A stretch of DNA of 64,000 nt from Taishania pollutisoli (GCF_014518315.1 NZ_JACVEL010000011.1:1-64000); one strand, 5' to 3'; shown: positions 8,713 to 18,301, numbered from the stretch's first letter. Notes: a model not told the origin generated them from the sequence alone. Translations and numbers: made by a program.

Positions 8713-9048
8713 ACCACACAGGAATACCGGAAACGGAATGTTGATTGATAAACACAACAATCACATTTTTAAACAAAAGATAGTCATCAATCCAGCTAAC
8801 GCAGTTGGCTGCTATGTGTCCCTATGTCTACTTTACACATAATTCTATGCCCCTATGTTGCCTATGTGGTTAATCCTTTATTGAACCATATAGGAACATA
8901 GAAAAAGATACTAATTGATAGATACAACCATCACATTTTAAATAAAATAAAGTAATTCCCAGGCTAACGCAGTTGGCTGCTATGTGTCCCTATGTTTACT
9001 TTACATATAACTCTATGTTCTTATGTTGCCTATGTGGTTAATCCTTTT
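8713..9048. repeat. Two tandem copies of a 168-bp intergenic repeat
   Basis: The block starting GCTAACGCAGTTGGCTGC occurs at 8795 and again at 8963, exactly 168 bases apart, and stays alike to CCTATGTGGTTAATCCTTT at 8880 and 9048. The preceding halves also align with more differences (CAACCACACAGGAA against GAACCATATAGGAA). At the junction CCTATGTGGTT and AACCATATAGG form an imperfect hairpin. No open frame is conserved, so the gap between 8563 and 9111 holds this non-coding repeat and a promoter. Confidence 0.85.
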
Positions 9049-9088
9049 TGAACAATATTGGAAAGAATCTGAACTTCAGAAATAAATG

Positions 9089-9096
9089 TATCTTTG
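9089..9096 (+). promoter_or_regulatory. -7 element of the first histidine kinase
   Basis: TATCTTTG matches TAnnTTTG exactly and lies 14 bases before the ATG at 9111. No good -33 TTG is seen at the expected distance. It rules out an upstream in-frame TTG at 9048 as start. Confidence 0.55.
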
Positions 9097-9110
9097 CTCA
9101 GATTGATGCG

Positions 9111-10004
9111 ATGAGAAAAAACACAACCATATTCTTCTATTTTCTGAGTATCTACGTGATTGCGCAGTTCGTTTGGTGGGGCTTTCACATCCTGGATCTT
9201 ACGGAAGAACTGGTAGGAGACACCCCAAGAGGAAACCGGAGAATGATTATGATCATCGGGGAAGGTATCGTATTCCTGGCGATTCTGATTTTCGGGATTA
9301 TCCGCATCCGTAAAAGCATCAAACGGGAACTGGAATTTTCACGCAACCAAAACAATTTCCTGTTGTCGGTAACCCATGAATTGAAGACACCTATTGCCAG
9401 TACAAAACTGTACCTGCAGACACTCCAGCGAAGAAACATTGATGAAGACAAACGACAAGATATCCTGACCAAAACACTGCAGCAAAATGAGCAACTGGAG
9501 CGCCTGATCGACAATATTCTTAACGCAACACGACTGGAAAACAAGAAACTCATTTTACACAAAGAGGAAACCAATGTTTCAGCCTTCCTGAATAGCATTT
9601 ACGACCGGTATTCCCGGCAATATCCCGGAATTGTATTTCGCAACGAGATTCAACCCGATCTGATGGAGCAAATCGACCCGTTTATTTTTGAGACAATCGT
9701 CAATAACCTGCTTGAGAATGCGATTAAATATGCAGGAAACGAAGGGAAAATCACAGTCGTGCTCAGTAAAACCGATCGGATGACCGTACAGGTAAAAGAC
9801 AACGGACCCGGGATTCCGCTGGCAGATCAGAAAGAAGTATTCAAAAAATTTTACCGTGTAGGAAATGAAGAAACCCGCACGCAAAAAGGTTCCGGGTTGG
9901 GATTGTTCATTGCCCGTGAATTAACTCGTCTGCACAAGGGGCAAATCAGATATTACGATAATCAGCCGAAAGGAGCTGTTTTTGAATTCGTTTTGAATGG
10001 CTGA
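9111..10004 (+). CDS. Membrane sensor histidine kinase, no adjacent response regulator
   Basis: A 297-residue HisKA-type kinase with two membrane segments (about residues 8-27 and 45-66) enclosing only about 18 periplasmic residues, so sensing is probably within the membrane or by a partner. The phosphoacceptor is His89 in LLSVTHELKTP. The ATPase boxes follow: N-box NNLLENAIKYAG, G1 VKDNGPGIP, F-box FKKFYRV and G2 GSGLGLFIARE. The kinase is complete and should autophosphorylate. No response regulator lies beside it, so its partner is elsewhere. The start is set by the -7 element at 9089. The neighbouring gpmI has its own promoter. Confidence 0.93.
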   Translation: MRKNTTIFFYFLSIYVIAQFVWWGFHILDLTEELVGDTPRGNRRMIMIIGEGIVFLAILIFGIIRIRKSIKRELEFSRNQNNFLLSVTHELKTPIASTKLYLQTLQRRNIDEDKRQDILTKTLQQNEQLERLIDNILNATRLENKKLILHKEETNVSAFLNSIYDRYSRQYPGIVFRNEIQPDLMEQIDPFIFETIVNNLLENAIKYAGNEGKITVVLSKTDRMTVQVKDNGPGIPLADQKEVFKKFYRVGNEETRTQKGSGLGLFIARELTRLHKGQIRYYDNQPKGAVFEFVLNG

Positions 10005-10087
10005 GAAGTGTCGGAAAGAAACCGGATCAGGGAAAAAATAATCCTGCAGATCGTTAACAATTCATTCCATACAAACTAAATTCCTAT

Positions 10088-10095
10088 TAAATTTG
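10088..10095 (+). promoter_or_regulatory. -7 element of gpmI, four bases before the start codon
   Basis: TAAATTTG matches TAnnTTTG and ends four bases before the ATG at 10100, so the transcript would begin at or next to the start codon. No ribosome-binding site fits in that space. Confidence 0.55.
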
Positions 10096-10099
10096 CACC

Positions 10100-11620
10100 A
10101 TGAAAAGTCACTTCGGATTAATTATTTTGGACGGCTGGGGAATCGGTGATCACTCTCAGTCTGACGCCGTTTTCAATGCGAAAACACCCTATATGGACTA
10201 CCTGACAAAGATGTATCCGAATGCAACGCTGCTGACAAGTGGTGAAAATGTGGGGTTACCTGACGGACAGATGGGAAATTCCGAAGTGGGACATTTGAAC
10301 ATTGGCGCGGGAAGAATTGTGTACCAGGAATTGACACGAATTAACAAATCCATTCGCGAAGGAGAATTGTTTCAAAATCAAACCTTGCTGGATGCATTCA
10401 ATTATGCAAAACAGCACAATAAAAAAGTACATTTCATCGGTCTGGTATCAAAAGGAGGTGTACACAGTTCACAGGAACACCTGTACGCCTTGTGTGCGAT
10501 GGCATCTTCCAATGGGTTGAAGGATGTATTCATCCACGCGTTTACAGATGGTCGTGACTGTGATCCGAAAAGCGGACTTCAGTTCGTGATGGAACTGGAA
10601 AATAACCTGAAAGATACCGTCGGGCAGGTTGCTTCTGTCATCGGGCGCTATTATGCGATGGACAGAGACAAACGTTGGGAACGTGTCAAAAAAGCATACG
10701 ATTTACTGGTAAAAGGAGCAGGGACACCGTATGCGCATGTACAGGATGCGATTGCTCAATCCTATGAAAATGGTGTAACGGATGAATTTATCGAACCATC
10801 TGTCATGGTTACCAAAGAAGGAAAACCGGTAGCAGTGATCGAAGATGGAGATGTTGTCATCAATTTTAATTTTCGTACAGACCGGCCACGCGAAATATCA
10901 ATGGTGCTGACCCAGCAGGATTTTCCGGAGCTGGATATGCATCAACTGAAGTTGTACTATGTTACAATGACCAATTACGACGCAACATTTAAAGATGTAC
11001 ACGTCGTATTCGAAAAAGACAACCTGAAAAATACATTGGGCGAGGTACTTTCAAAAATGGACAAGACACAGGTGCGCATCGCCGAAACGGAAAAATACCC
11101 GCACGTAACTTTCTTCTTTAACGGTGGAAGAGAAGAGGTGTTTCCCCTGGAAAGCAGAATTCTTGTCAACTCTCCGAAAGTAGCAACCTACGATTTACAG
11201 CCGGAGATGAGTGCGATTGAAGTAAAAAATAAAATTTGCAATGCGATTGAACACGATCAGCCGAATTTTATTTGTTTGAATTTTGCGAACCCTGACATGG
11301 TCGGACACACCGGAGTATACAGTGCCATTGTTAAAGCAGTGGAAACTGTTGATGCCTGTCTGAAAGAAGTGGTTGAAACAGGATTGAAATACGGGTATGA
11401 ATTTCTGATCATTGCCGATCATGGAAATGCGGACTATGCACTCAACCCGGACGGATCTCCGAATACGGCACATTCACTGAACCCTGTTCCCGTTGTTTTG
11501 GTAACGACTGATGAAGAAGTTGAAATCCGTAATGGAATCCTGGCAGATGTCGCACCTACAATTCTACGGCGAATGAACATTGCTGCCCCGATTGAAATGA
11601 CCGGTGAGTCGTTGGTGTGA
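10100..11620 (+). CDS. gpmI: 2,3-bisphosphoglycerate-independent phosphoglycerate mutase
   Basis: Interconverts 3- and 2-phosphoglycerate in glycolysis using two Mn ions. The 506 residues match the family length. The metal site begins with LDGWGIG (Asp11), the phosphorylated nucleophile is Ser61 in GQMGNSEVGHLNIGAGR, HAFTDGRDCDPKSG and the RYYAMDRDKRWERV segment line the substrate pocket, and the second metal cluster includes NFANPDMVGHTG and IADHGNADY. The gene is single, with corA convergent 28 bases downstream. The -7 element only four bases before ATG suggests a leaderless or nearly leaderless message. Assignment is secure. Confidence 0.96.
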   Translation: MKSHFGLIILDGWGIGDHSQSDAVFNAKTPYMDYLTKMYPNATLLTSGENVGLPDGQMGNSEVGHLNIGAGRIVYQELTRINKSIREGELFQNQTLLDAFNYAKQHNKKVHFIGLVSKGGVHSSQEHLYALCAMASSNGLKDVFIHAFTDGRDCDPKSGLQFVMELENNLKDTVGQVASVIGRYYAMDRDKRWERVKKAYDLLVKGAGTPYAHVQDAIAQSYENGVTDEFIEPSVMVTKEGKPVAVIEDGDVVINFNFRTDRPREISMVLTQQDFPELDMHQLKLYYVTMTNYDATFKDVHVVFEKDNLKNTLGEVLSKMDKTQVRIAETEKYPHVTFFFNGGREEVFPLESRILVNSPKVATYDLQPEMSAIEVKNKICNAIEHDQPNFICLNFANPDMVGHTGVYSAIVKAVETVDACLKEVVETGLKYGYEFLIIADHGNADYALNPDGSPNTAHSLNPVPVVLVTTDEEVEIRNGILADVAPTILRRMNIAAPIEMTGESLV

Positions 11621-11648
11621 TTGGAGTTTTGAAGGATAAATTCCCTTT

Positions 11649-12662
11649 TCATCGCCGATTCAGCCATCCCCTCTTCCTGAAATAAAAGAGCAAAGCGATT
11701 GTAATGGCGATCATCACGCCCCAGGTAATAAAATAACCGTATTTCATCCGCAACTCCGGCATATTGTCGAAATTCATTCCGTAGATTCCGGCCAGAAATG
11801 TCAAGGGAATGAAGATGGTACTTACAATCGTAAGGACTTTCATGATTTCATTCATCCGTTGCCCCTGTACGGCATAGTATAAGTTCGTCAAACCTTCCAA
11901 CGCGTTTTTATTGGACTCAATTTCTTCAATGATACTGATGCAATTCTGTTTCAGATCGGTAAAATAATGCTTGGTACTGCGTTTAAAAAGGGGACTTTCA
12001 GAATTTTCCAGGGCAATGGTAATTTCTTTTAACGGCATCACAATTCTTCGCAATTCCATTAGCTTTCGTTTTTGAAACTCGATGCTGGTCAACATCTTGG
12101 GATCGGTTGTTTTAGTGATTTTTGCATCGAGTTCTTCAATCGTAGAAGAATTGGCATCCATTACTTCAAAATAGTTATCGATCACAGCATCCAGTAACCT
12201 GTAGAGCAGGAAATCCGCTCCTTTGTCCCGGATAATCCCTTTTTTATTCTCCAGCCGGTCGCGTACGGAACTGAAGTAATCAGAAGGTTTGGATTGAAAA
12301 GAAATCAGGAAATTTTTTCCCAGGATAAAACTCAATTGTTCCTGATGAATGCGCAGGATACTTCCCCCTGAAGAAGGCATGGCAGTGCGAACGCTGAAAA
12401 ACAAATAATGCTCATAGTCTTCAAATTGCGGACGGTTGTCCTTTTCACGAATGTTATGAAATACCAATGCATCGTAATTTTCCTTTTTACAAAAGGTTTC
12501 AACAGAAGCCAGATCGTCGAGAACATAAAAATTGACCCAGGTTGTCTGATCCTGTGGAAGATTTTGAAATGAAAACTCATTAATGAATGTTTCGGTGTTG
12601 AACTTTTCTTTTGTCAGTTCGGTGCCGTTGTATTGATATATTTGTCCGTGCGATGGAATCAT
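11649..12662 (-). CDS. corA: CorA-family magnesium/cobalt transporter
   Basis: A pentameric channel for Mg2+ and Co2+ in the inner membrane. The long cytoplasmic domain is mostly helical (residues about 1-270), then two C-terminal membrane segments flank the signature YGMNFDNMPEL selectivity loop, and the protein ends in the basic FRKRGWLNRR. The 337-residue length is normal. The start was taken as the ATG at 12662 (MIPSHGQIY); a GTG four codons upstream at 12674 is also possible. It is divergent from the next membrane protein with only about 58 bases between starts, so the two promoters must overlap or lie back to back. Confidence 0.93.
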   Translation of the reverse strand: MIPSHGQIYQYNGTELTKEKFNTETFINEFSFQNLPQDQTTWVNFYVLDDLASVETFCKKENYDALVFHNIREKDNRPQFEDYEHYLFFSVRTAMPSSGGSILRIHQEQLSFILGKNFLISFQSKPSDYFSSVRDRLENKKGIIRDKGADFLLYRLLDAVIDNYFEVMDANSSTIEELDAKITKTTDPKMLTSIEFQKRKLMELRRIVMPLKEITIALENSESPLFKRSTKHYFTDLKQNCISIIEEIESNKNALEGLTNLYYAVQGQRMNEIMKVLTIVSTIFIPLTFLAGIYGMNFDNMPELRMKYGYFITWGVMIAITIALLFYFRKRGWLNRR

Positions 12663-12720
12663 ACTGTCTCTCACTAAATAACAGTAAAGTTATTGATTTT
12701 TTGATAATTTTATCGTGCGA

Positions 12721-15039
12721 ATGAGAATTGCCGAAAAATACCCGAAGGTCATACTGACAGGACTTATCCTGTTTTTTACCTTCTTTTTCTATGGTACCGT
12801 CCTGTGGTCTCCTGATTCTTACCTCTTCAGTGTGAGTGGAGACGGGATGAAAAATTACTTTACATACGCAGATCAGATAAAAGCATCTTCCTATACGGTG
12901 TCAACAGCGATGAATTATCCGTACGGGGAAAGTTTTTTATACCTGGATTGCCAGCCGGCATTAACCGTTGTATTAAAGTGGTTGCCCTTTTTACAAAATT
13001 ATAGTGTCGGGATTGTGAATTTACTGTTGATCGCTTCCTTTGGGATAACAGCCTGGTTACTTTACCTGATTCTCGTGCGGTTTTCTGTTCGTCCGTTTCT
13101 TGCCGTTATCGCAGCATTTTCTATTGCCGTTCTTTCCCCGCAAATTTTTCGGATGACAGGTCACCTGGCACTTGGTTACAGCTTTTTTATCCCGCTTTCC
13201 TGGTACATCTACCTTCGTTTTTGTGACAGTGAGAAAAAATGGAAATGGTCACTTGGGATGTGTTGTAATACCTTGTTTTGGTTTTTTGTTCATGCATATC
13301 TCGGGATGATAATTGTGACATTCATTGCTACCATGTTTGCGGTGGATACAATAATTCGCTTTTTCAAAAAACAACTCAATTGGCAGTTTATTGGTCAGGC
13401 CTGTGTTCAGACACTTATACCTTTAGTGCTTTTTTGGGGATATGCTACTTTATCTGATACACATACAGGACGAACAAAAAATCCGTATGGTTACATGGAA
13501 AGTACATCCAACTTTGATTCTGTTTTTCTTCCCAATACTCAACCATTGAAACCATTGTTGGAGTCATTGATGAAAATAGAGCAGACATGGGAAGGATTGG
13601 CATACATCGGAGCAGGTTCAGTTGTCGGTATACTGCTATTGCTTGGTTTCTGGCTATATCGTCTTGTCAGATATCGCCGATTTTCCTTAACAGAAAACGG
13701 ACATTCGAACGAACTTATAGTCGCTGTGCTTGCATCCGTTCTTATTTTGTTACTCGCTTTCGGATACCCGTTCGAATGGAAGCCAGACCTTCTGGATCGA
13801 TTTTCCATTATCAAGAATTTCAGAGGTATCGGCCGGTTTGCATGGGTGTTTTATTTTGTGGCGACTACAGGAGTTATTGTTGTCGTATCAAAACGTTTTT
13901 CTAAACCGGGAAAACCATTCTTTTCACTCGTTATCACCACACTCATTGCCTGCTCATTTGTGTTGGAAGGAGTAACGTATCACAAAATGATCGCGGAGCA
14001 AGTCGATAAAACACCGAATTATTTTGATCGTGAACAATTAGACAATGATTGGAAAAAAATGCTGAGCACAGTCGATTTTTCAAACTACCAGGCCATTATT
14101 CCATTACCTTTTTATCACATCGGATCGGAGAATTTCGGGAAAGAGGGAACGGATAAAATCTACCGTATCTCCATGTTGTTGGGGTATCATTCAAACCTTC
14201 CGCTGGTATCGAACTATTCTACCCGTACAAGTATTTGGGAATCAAAGAATGTCATGCAGGTGATTTCTCCGGTCTTTTACAAGAAAGCAATTGAAAAAGA
14301 CATCAAAGACACCCGTCCTTTTATCATTGTCTTTAGTAATGAAGAATTGCTGGAATGTGAGGGAGATGTATTATCCCGTGGAAAGGAAATCTACAAAAAC
14401 AAGGATTTTACATTGTTGGAAATTTCAAAAAATGAATTGTTTTCCACCAATACAACCCGCTGGTTTGAAGCATTCAGTGAGAAAGAAGTACAGATGACAG
14501 CTAAAGGAGATTTCCTGCTCAGCACAATGGATACTTCAAGCTATCTTTATTTTACAAGTTATGACAGCATCCCGAATCCAATTGCATTTAGTGGAAAAGG
14601 GGCGCTTTCCACACGGAAAAAAGACTTCACACCTCTGAAAAAGTTCGGAGAGGGAGAACTTAAAAACAATACGGACTACATTGCTTCATTCTGGCTTTAC
14701 AACAACGGACCAAATTACGGGCAGGATATTCCCAACGGACTGTTTGTTTACCAGGTAAACTACGAAGACGGGAGCCTGGAATGGGTAAAAGTAGAAAACA
14801 TTTCTGCAGGATTGAATGTCAACGGTGACTGGTCATTGATTGAGCTCCGGTTTACGGTGACCGATGCCGCAAAGACCTCGGAGCTGTTCCTGAAGGGAGA
14901 CGACAAATCAAAAATTACCTGGAACATAGACGATTTCTTTATTCGGGAAGCAACAGTTGATGTGTACCGTGTCTTATCTCAGCAGAACGGTCAACCGACG
15001 AAGCTGTTTATGAACAATCACCGGATCATTAAAAATTAA
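12721..15039 (+). CDS. Large polytopic membrane protein with C-terminal beta-sandwich, GT-C-like
   Basis: A 772-residue protein. The first 420 residues hold about ten membrane segments with an acidic first periplasmic loop (SPDSYLFSVSGDGMKNYF), the pattern of GT-C glycosyltransferases and their YfhO-like relatives. Residues about 430-560 are soluble, and about 570-760 resemble a carbohydrate-binding beta-sandwich (FWLYNNGPNYGQD, then WNIDDFFIREA). The combination suggests glycan assembly or modification at the periplasmic face, but neither donor nor acceptor can be named. The start was taken at the ATG at 12721; a GTG at 12715 is in frame. It has no operon partner. Confidence 0.75.
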   Translation: MRIAEKYPKVILTGLILFFTFFFYGTVLWSPDSYLFSVSGDGMKNYFTYADQIKASSYTVSTAMNYPYGESFLYLDCQPALTVVLKWLPFLQNYSVGIVNLLLIASFGITAWLLYLILVRFSVRPFLAVIAAFSIAVLSPQIFRMTGHLALGYSFFIPLSWYIYLRFCDSEKKWKWSLGMCCNTLFWFFVHAYLGMIIVTFIATMFAVDTIIRFFKKQLNWQFIGQACVQTLIPLVLFWGYATLSDTHTGRTKNPYGYMESTSNFDSVFLPNTQPLKPLLESLMKIEQTWEGLAYIGAGSVVGILLLLGFWLYRLVRYRRFSLTENGHSNELIVAVLASVLILLLAFGYPFEWKPDLLDRFSIIKNFRGIGRFAWVFYFVATTGVIVVVSKRFSKPGKPFFSLVITTLIACSFVLEGVTYHKMIAEQVDKTPNYFDREQLDNDWKKMLSTVDFSNYQAIIPLPFYHIGSENFGKEGTDKIYRISMLLGYHSNLPLVSNYSTRTSIWESKNVMQVISPVFYKKAIEKDIKDTRPFIIVFSNEELLECEGDVLSRGKEIYKNKDFTLLEISKNELFSTNTTRWFEAFSEKEVQMTAKGDFLLSTMDTSSYLYFTSYDSIPNPIAFSGKGALSTRKKDFTPLKKFGEGELKNNTDYIASFWLYNNGPNYGQDIPNGLFVYQVNYEDGSLEWVKVENISAGLNVNGDWSLIELRFTVTDAAKTSELFLKGDDKSKITWNIDDFFIREATVDVYRVLSQQNGQPTKLFMNNHRIIKN

Positions 15040-15079
15040 TCCGGACCGGCATTTCCCGTATAAGCTCCTCTAAAATGTG

Positions 15080-15087
15080 TAACTTTG
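15080..15087 (+). promoter_or_regulatory. -7 element of the phosphatase gene, four bases before the start codon
   Basis: TAACTTTG matches TAnnTTTG and is followed by CGGC and then ATG at 15092. The spacing equals that of gpmI and hemN, so this message may also be leaderless. Confidence 0.55.
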
Positions 15088-15091
15088 CGGC

Positions 15092-15556
15092 ATGAAAATA
15101 TTAATGGTTTGTCTGGGAAATATCTGCCGCTCTCCGATGGCAGACGGCCTGCTTCGGAAAAAAGTAAAGGTGGAAGGACTTGCAGTGGAGGTTGATTCAG
15201 CCGGAACATCGGATTATCACATCGGAGAAGCTCCCGATCACCGGATGAGGGCGACAGCACGTCAGTTAGGTTGTCCCATTGATGAATTGCGTGCACGCCA
15301 GTTTTCCGTGCAGGATTTTGATCAGTTTGACCTCATTTATGCAATGGATGTCAGTAATTACAACAATATTCTTGCATTGAGCAGAAATGAAAATGATACA
15401 GCAAAAGTACACCTGATACTGAACGAATTATACCCGGGAGAAAACCGGGCCGTTCCGGATCCGTATTTCGGAGGCGAACAAGGGTTTATTGACGTATTTA
15501 ATATGTTGGATGAGGTAACGGATGTGGTGATAAATAAATTGAAAAATGGCAGGTAA
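15092..15556 (+). CDS. Low-molecular-weight protein-tyrosine phosphatase
   Basis: A 154-residue cytoplasmic phosphatase. The P-loop CX5R is seen at Cys7-Arg13 (VCLGNICRSP), and the general-acid Asp lies in VPDPYFGG near residue 125. Length and motif order are typical. Bacterial members remove phosphate from protein tyrosines, and some act on arsenate or on polysaccharide-export kinases; nothing here picks one, as no tyrosine kinase gene is near. Its stop overlaps the start of the following methylase by 11 bases, so it heads a short operon of phosphatase, methylase and possibly helicase. Confidence 0.93.
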   Translation: MKILMVCLGNICRSPMADGLLRKKVKVEGLAVEVDSAGTSDYHIGEAPDHRMRATARQLGCPIDELRARQFSVQDFDQFDLIYAMDVSNYNNILALSRNENDTAKVHLILNELYPGENRAVPDPYFGGEQGFIDVFNMLDEVTDVVINKLKNGR

Positions 15557-16250
15557 AGTATATATGATTCCCACAACACTGGGAGGTGAGCAAATAAATG
15601 ATGTAATTCCGGAAAGCGTACAGCGATTGATTGTCGGATTGCGCCACTTTATTGTCGAAGATATTAAAAGCGCGCGCAGGTACCTGCGTCGCATCGACCG
15701 GGATTTCCCGATTGACGATTCCACATTTTTTGAGTTGAATAAACGAACCGATGTGAAAGACCTGAGCCGATTCCTGAAACCGGCAACAGAAGGATTTTCA
15801 ATTGGTGTTATTTCGGAAGCTGGTTGCCCCGGTGTAGCCGATCCGGGAGCGGAAATTGTCGCAATTGCCCACGAAAAAGGAATCCGTGTCGCTCCGTTGG
15901 TAGGGCCGTCTTCTATTTTACTCGCGTTGATGGGAAGCGGATTCTCCGGCCAGGAGTTTACCTTTCACGGGTACTTGCCGAAGGATAGAAAAGAACGGGT
16001 AAAACGATTGAAAGATTTTGAAGCCGATACACGCCGTTCAGGACACACACACCTATTTATGGATACACCCTTCAGAAACATGAACGTACTGGATGATTTG
16101 CTGAATGAACTGGCAGATACGACTCAATTGTGCATCGCTTCCAATATCACTTTGCCGGATGAATCAGTCTGGACAATGAGTGTTGAAAAGTGGAGGGAAA
16201 AAGCGTATGACCTCAGTAAAAAACCAGCAATGTTTTTAATCGGAAAGTAG
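15546..16250 (+). CDS. RsmI-like SAM-dependent methyltransferase (tetrapyrrole methylase fold)
   Basis: A 234-residue tetrapyrrole-methylase-fold protein. The N-terminal MIPTTLG strand, VEDIKSARRYLRRI, the SAM-binding GVISEAGCPGVADPGAEIV and the following VGPSSILLALMGSG correspond to the order seen in RsmI, which 2'-O-methylates C1402 of 16S rRNA. Compared with classical RsmI (about 280 residues) it is shorter and begins differently; this variant is usual in Bacteroidota. The rRNA target is inferred from family. It overlaps the phosphatase gene and is followed after 37 bases by the helicase. Confidence 0.82.
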   Translation: MAGKVYMIPTTLGGEQINDVIPESVQRLIVGLRHFIVEDIKSARRYLRRIDRDFPIDDSTFFELNKRTDVKDLSRFLKPATEGFSIGVISEAGCPGVADPGAEIVAIAHEKGIRVAPLVGPSSILLALMGSGFSGQEFTFHGYLPKDRKERVKRLKDFEADTRRSGHTHLFMDTPFRNMNVLDDLLNELADTTQLCIASNITLPDESVWTMSVEKWREKAYDLSKKPAMFLIGK

Positions 16251-16287
16251 AAACGGAACGGGTTTTCAATACCTGCGACAACATACA

Positions 16288-17703
16288 ATGAGCAGTTCTC
16301 CTTTCAAAACAGAAATTCACCGGCAATTTGGTTTCGACTTCACGAAAGATCAATCCCGGTGTGTAGACCGGTTGGAATTGTTTTTGAAAGACAAAACACC
16401 GTATGCAACATTCCTGCTGAGCGGATATGCAGGAACGGGAAAAACGAGCTTGCTCGGGGCGTTCATCCGGACATTGGCTCATTACAAAATTCCGGCAACA
16501 TTACTTGCACCGACAGGAAAGGCGGCCAAAGTATTGAGTTCCAAAAGCGGAAAAAGGGCATTTACCATTCACAAAATGATCTACCGCAGGAAAAGTAAAA
16601 CCGACGATTTCAACACGTTGCAACTGGCACCGAATTTACAGAAAAATACTGTTTTCATTGTCGATGAAGCATCCATGATCGGGGATTATACCATGACAGA
16701 TGGAAATGTCAATCAACGCAACCTGCTCGAAGATTTGCTGGAATATGTCTTCGGCGGCGTCAATTGTAAATTGATCCTGTTGGGAGATGTAGGACAGTTG
16801 CCCCCCGTTGGAGCCACCTTTTCTCCTGCACTGAACCAGGAGTACCTGGAAAATTATTTTCCCCGGTTAACTATTTATGCGGCAAAACTCAGCGAGGTAC
16901 TGCGTCAGCAGGAAGATTCCGATATCCTGGTCAATGCGACGGGGTTGCGCAAGAAAAAAAATAAACTGCCCCGCTTGAAACTGCAAAAAGGCGGAGATGT
17001 GGAAATCGTAAACGGCAGCGAACTGCAGGATGTACTGGAATCTTCTTTTTCCAATTACGGCACAGAAGAAACCATTGTTATCACCCGTTCCAACAAACGT
17101 TGTAACGAATATAACAGGCAGATTCGCGCACGGGTGTTTTGGTACGAAGAACAACTGTGCAACGGAGATCTGTTGATGGTTGTGAAAAACAATTATCACT
17201 GGCTGAAAGATGAGCCGGAGATGGGATTTATTGCCAACGGAGAAACAATGATTGTAAAACGGGTGATGAAGTACGAACACGTCTACGGATTCGAATTTGC
17301 CCGTTTGTCAGTTCTTTTCCCGGATTATGAACAACTGGGTGAACAGGAAGTGCTGGTGCATGTGGAATCCCTGACAACAGAAGGTCCTTCGTTGTCACGT
17401 GAACGAATGAAAGCGCTGTTTTTTGAAGTGGAAAAAGATTATTCATACGAACTGAACAAAAAGAAACGGTACGAACTGATTCTGGCCAATCCCTATTTTA
17501 ACGCATTGCAAATCAAATACGGATATGCTGTTACGTGCCACAAATCCCAGGGAGGACAGTGGGAACACATTTTCATTGATGTCGGTTACCTTCCCGAAGA
17601 CCTCGATCCTGAAGAATACAATCGCTGGCTGTATACTGCTCTTACACGGGCCAAATCGAAAGTATACCTGATCAATTTTCCGGAGGAACAACTGGCAAAA
17701 TAA
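16288..17703 (+). CDS. RecD-like superfamily 1B DNA helicase
   Basis: A 471-residue ATPase. Motif I is GYAGTGKTS, motif II FIVDEASMIGD, motif III LLGDVGQLPPVG, then a motif IV-like ITRSNKRCNEYNRQ, and the C-terminal UvrD-like part has AVTCHKSQGGQWEHIF and WLYTALTRAKSKVYL. This matches RecD2/Pif1-type SF1B helicases that move 5' to 3'. No RecB or RecC partner is nearby and the protein lacks a long N-terminal extension, so it is a stand-alone enzyme, probably in repair or replication restart (inference). Confidence 0.9.
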   Translation: MSSSPFKTEIHRQFGFDFTKDQSRCVDRLELFLKDKTPYATFLLSGYAGTGKTSLLGAFIRTLAHYKIPATLLAPTGKAAKVLSSKSGKRAFTIHKMIYRRKSKTDDFNTLQLAPNLQKNTVFIVDEASMIGDYTMTDGNVNQRNLLEDLLEYVFGGVNCKLILLGDVGQLPPVGATFSPALNQEYLENYFPRLTIYAAKLSEVLRQQEDSDILVNATGLRKKKNKLPRLKLQKGGDVEIVNGSELQDVLESSFSNYGTEETIVITRSNKRCNEYNRQIRARVFWYEEQLCNGDLLMVVKNNYHWLKDEPEMGFIANGETMIVKRVMKYEHVYGFEFARLSVLFPDYEQLGEQEVLVHVESLTTEGPSLSRERMKALFFEVEKDYSYELNKKKRYELILANPYFNALQIKYGYAVTCHKSQGGQWEHIFIDVGYLPEDLDPEEYNRWLYTALTRAKSKVYLINFPEEQLAK

Positions 17704-17770
17704 CGGGCTGCACAGCTGCTTAATTACGCGAATTAACAGTATTTTAAGTGTTCCGTTCCTCAAAAAAACG

Positions 17771-17778
17771 TAATTTTG
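17771..17778 (+). promoter_or_regulatory. -7 element of the DUF4920 lipoprotein gene
   Basis: TAATTTTG matches TAnnTTTG exactly, 26 bases before the GTG start at 17805. Confidence 0.5.
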
Positions 17779-17804
17779 TCCGGTAATCCATAAAAATCAA
17801 CAAC

Positions 17805-18293
17805 GTGAAAAAATTACTATTTCCCCTTTTAGCAGGTATCGTTTTGGTTTCCTGTTCACAACAACAACCGGAAGCAACAGAAGAAAAAATAGCGTTAGGA
17901 GAATCGTATGGTCCTGCGAAAGTAGACGTAGAGAAAGCAATTAGTGTACAAGAGTTTTTTACTGATTTTGAGAAAAAAGACGGGCCGGAAGAGTATACCA
18001 TTGAAGGAAAAATCGTTGAGGTTTGCCAGAAAGCAGGATGCTGGGTAGGAATCGACGACGGAAATAACGATTATTTCATGGTGCGTTTCAAAGATCACTT
18101 TACAATTCCATTGGATACAAAGACCGATACGTACGCATACATGCACGGAGTGGCTACCTGGGATTCAATTCCTGTAGCACAATTGAAAGAGGATGCCGCT
18201 GCGGAAGGAAAAACAAAAGAAGAAATCGACCGGATCACACAGCCGAAATATACGTTTGCATACGTGGCTGACGGGATTGTCATGAAAAAATAA
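17805..18293 (+). CDS. DUF4920 lipoprotein
   Basis: A 162-residue lipoprotein starting at GTG; no ATG is available before the signal sequence MKKLLFPLLAGIVLVSCSQQ, whose lipobox is LVSC. The mature part matches the DUF4920 pattern, with a beta-barrel-like core containing VCQKAGCWVGID and a closing TFAYVADGIVMKK. The two nearby cysteines (CQKAGC) could bind metal or form a disulphide. The following histidine kinase gene starts nine bases later, again with GTG, so the two form an operon and this protein might be its periplasmic sensory partner. That link is inference. The biochemical role of DUF4920 is unknown to me. Confidence 0.85.
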   Translation: MKKLLFPLLAGIVLVSCSQQQPEATEEKIALGESYGPAKVDVEKAISVQEFFTDFEKKDGPEEYTIEGKIVEVCQKAGCWVGIDDGNNDYFMVRFKDHFTIPLDTKTDTYAYMHGVATWDSIPVAQLKEDAAAEGKTKEEIDRITQPKYTFAYVADGIVMKK

Positions 18294-18301
18294 CATTCAA
18301 C

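Noticed and set aside
13539-13975. Several plus and minus frames inside the large GT-C-like gene
   Set aside because: They are alternative readings of one continuous membrane-protein frame with clear membrane segments throughout.
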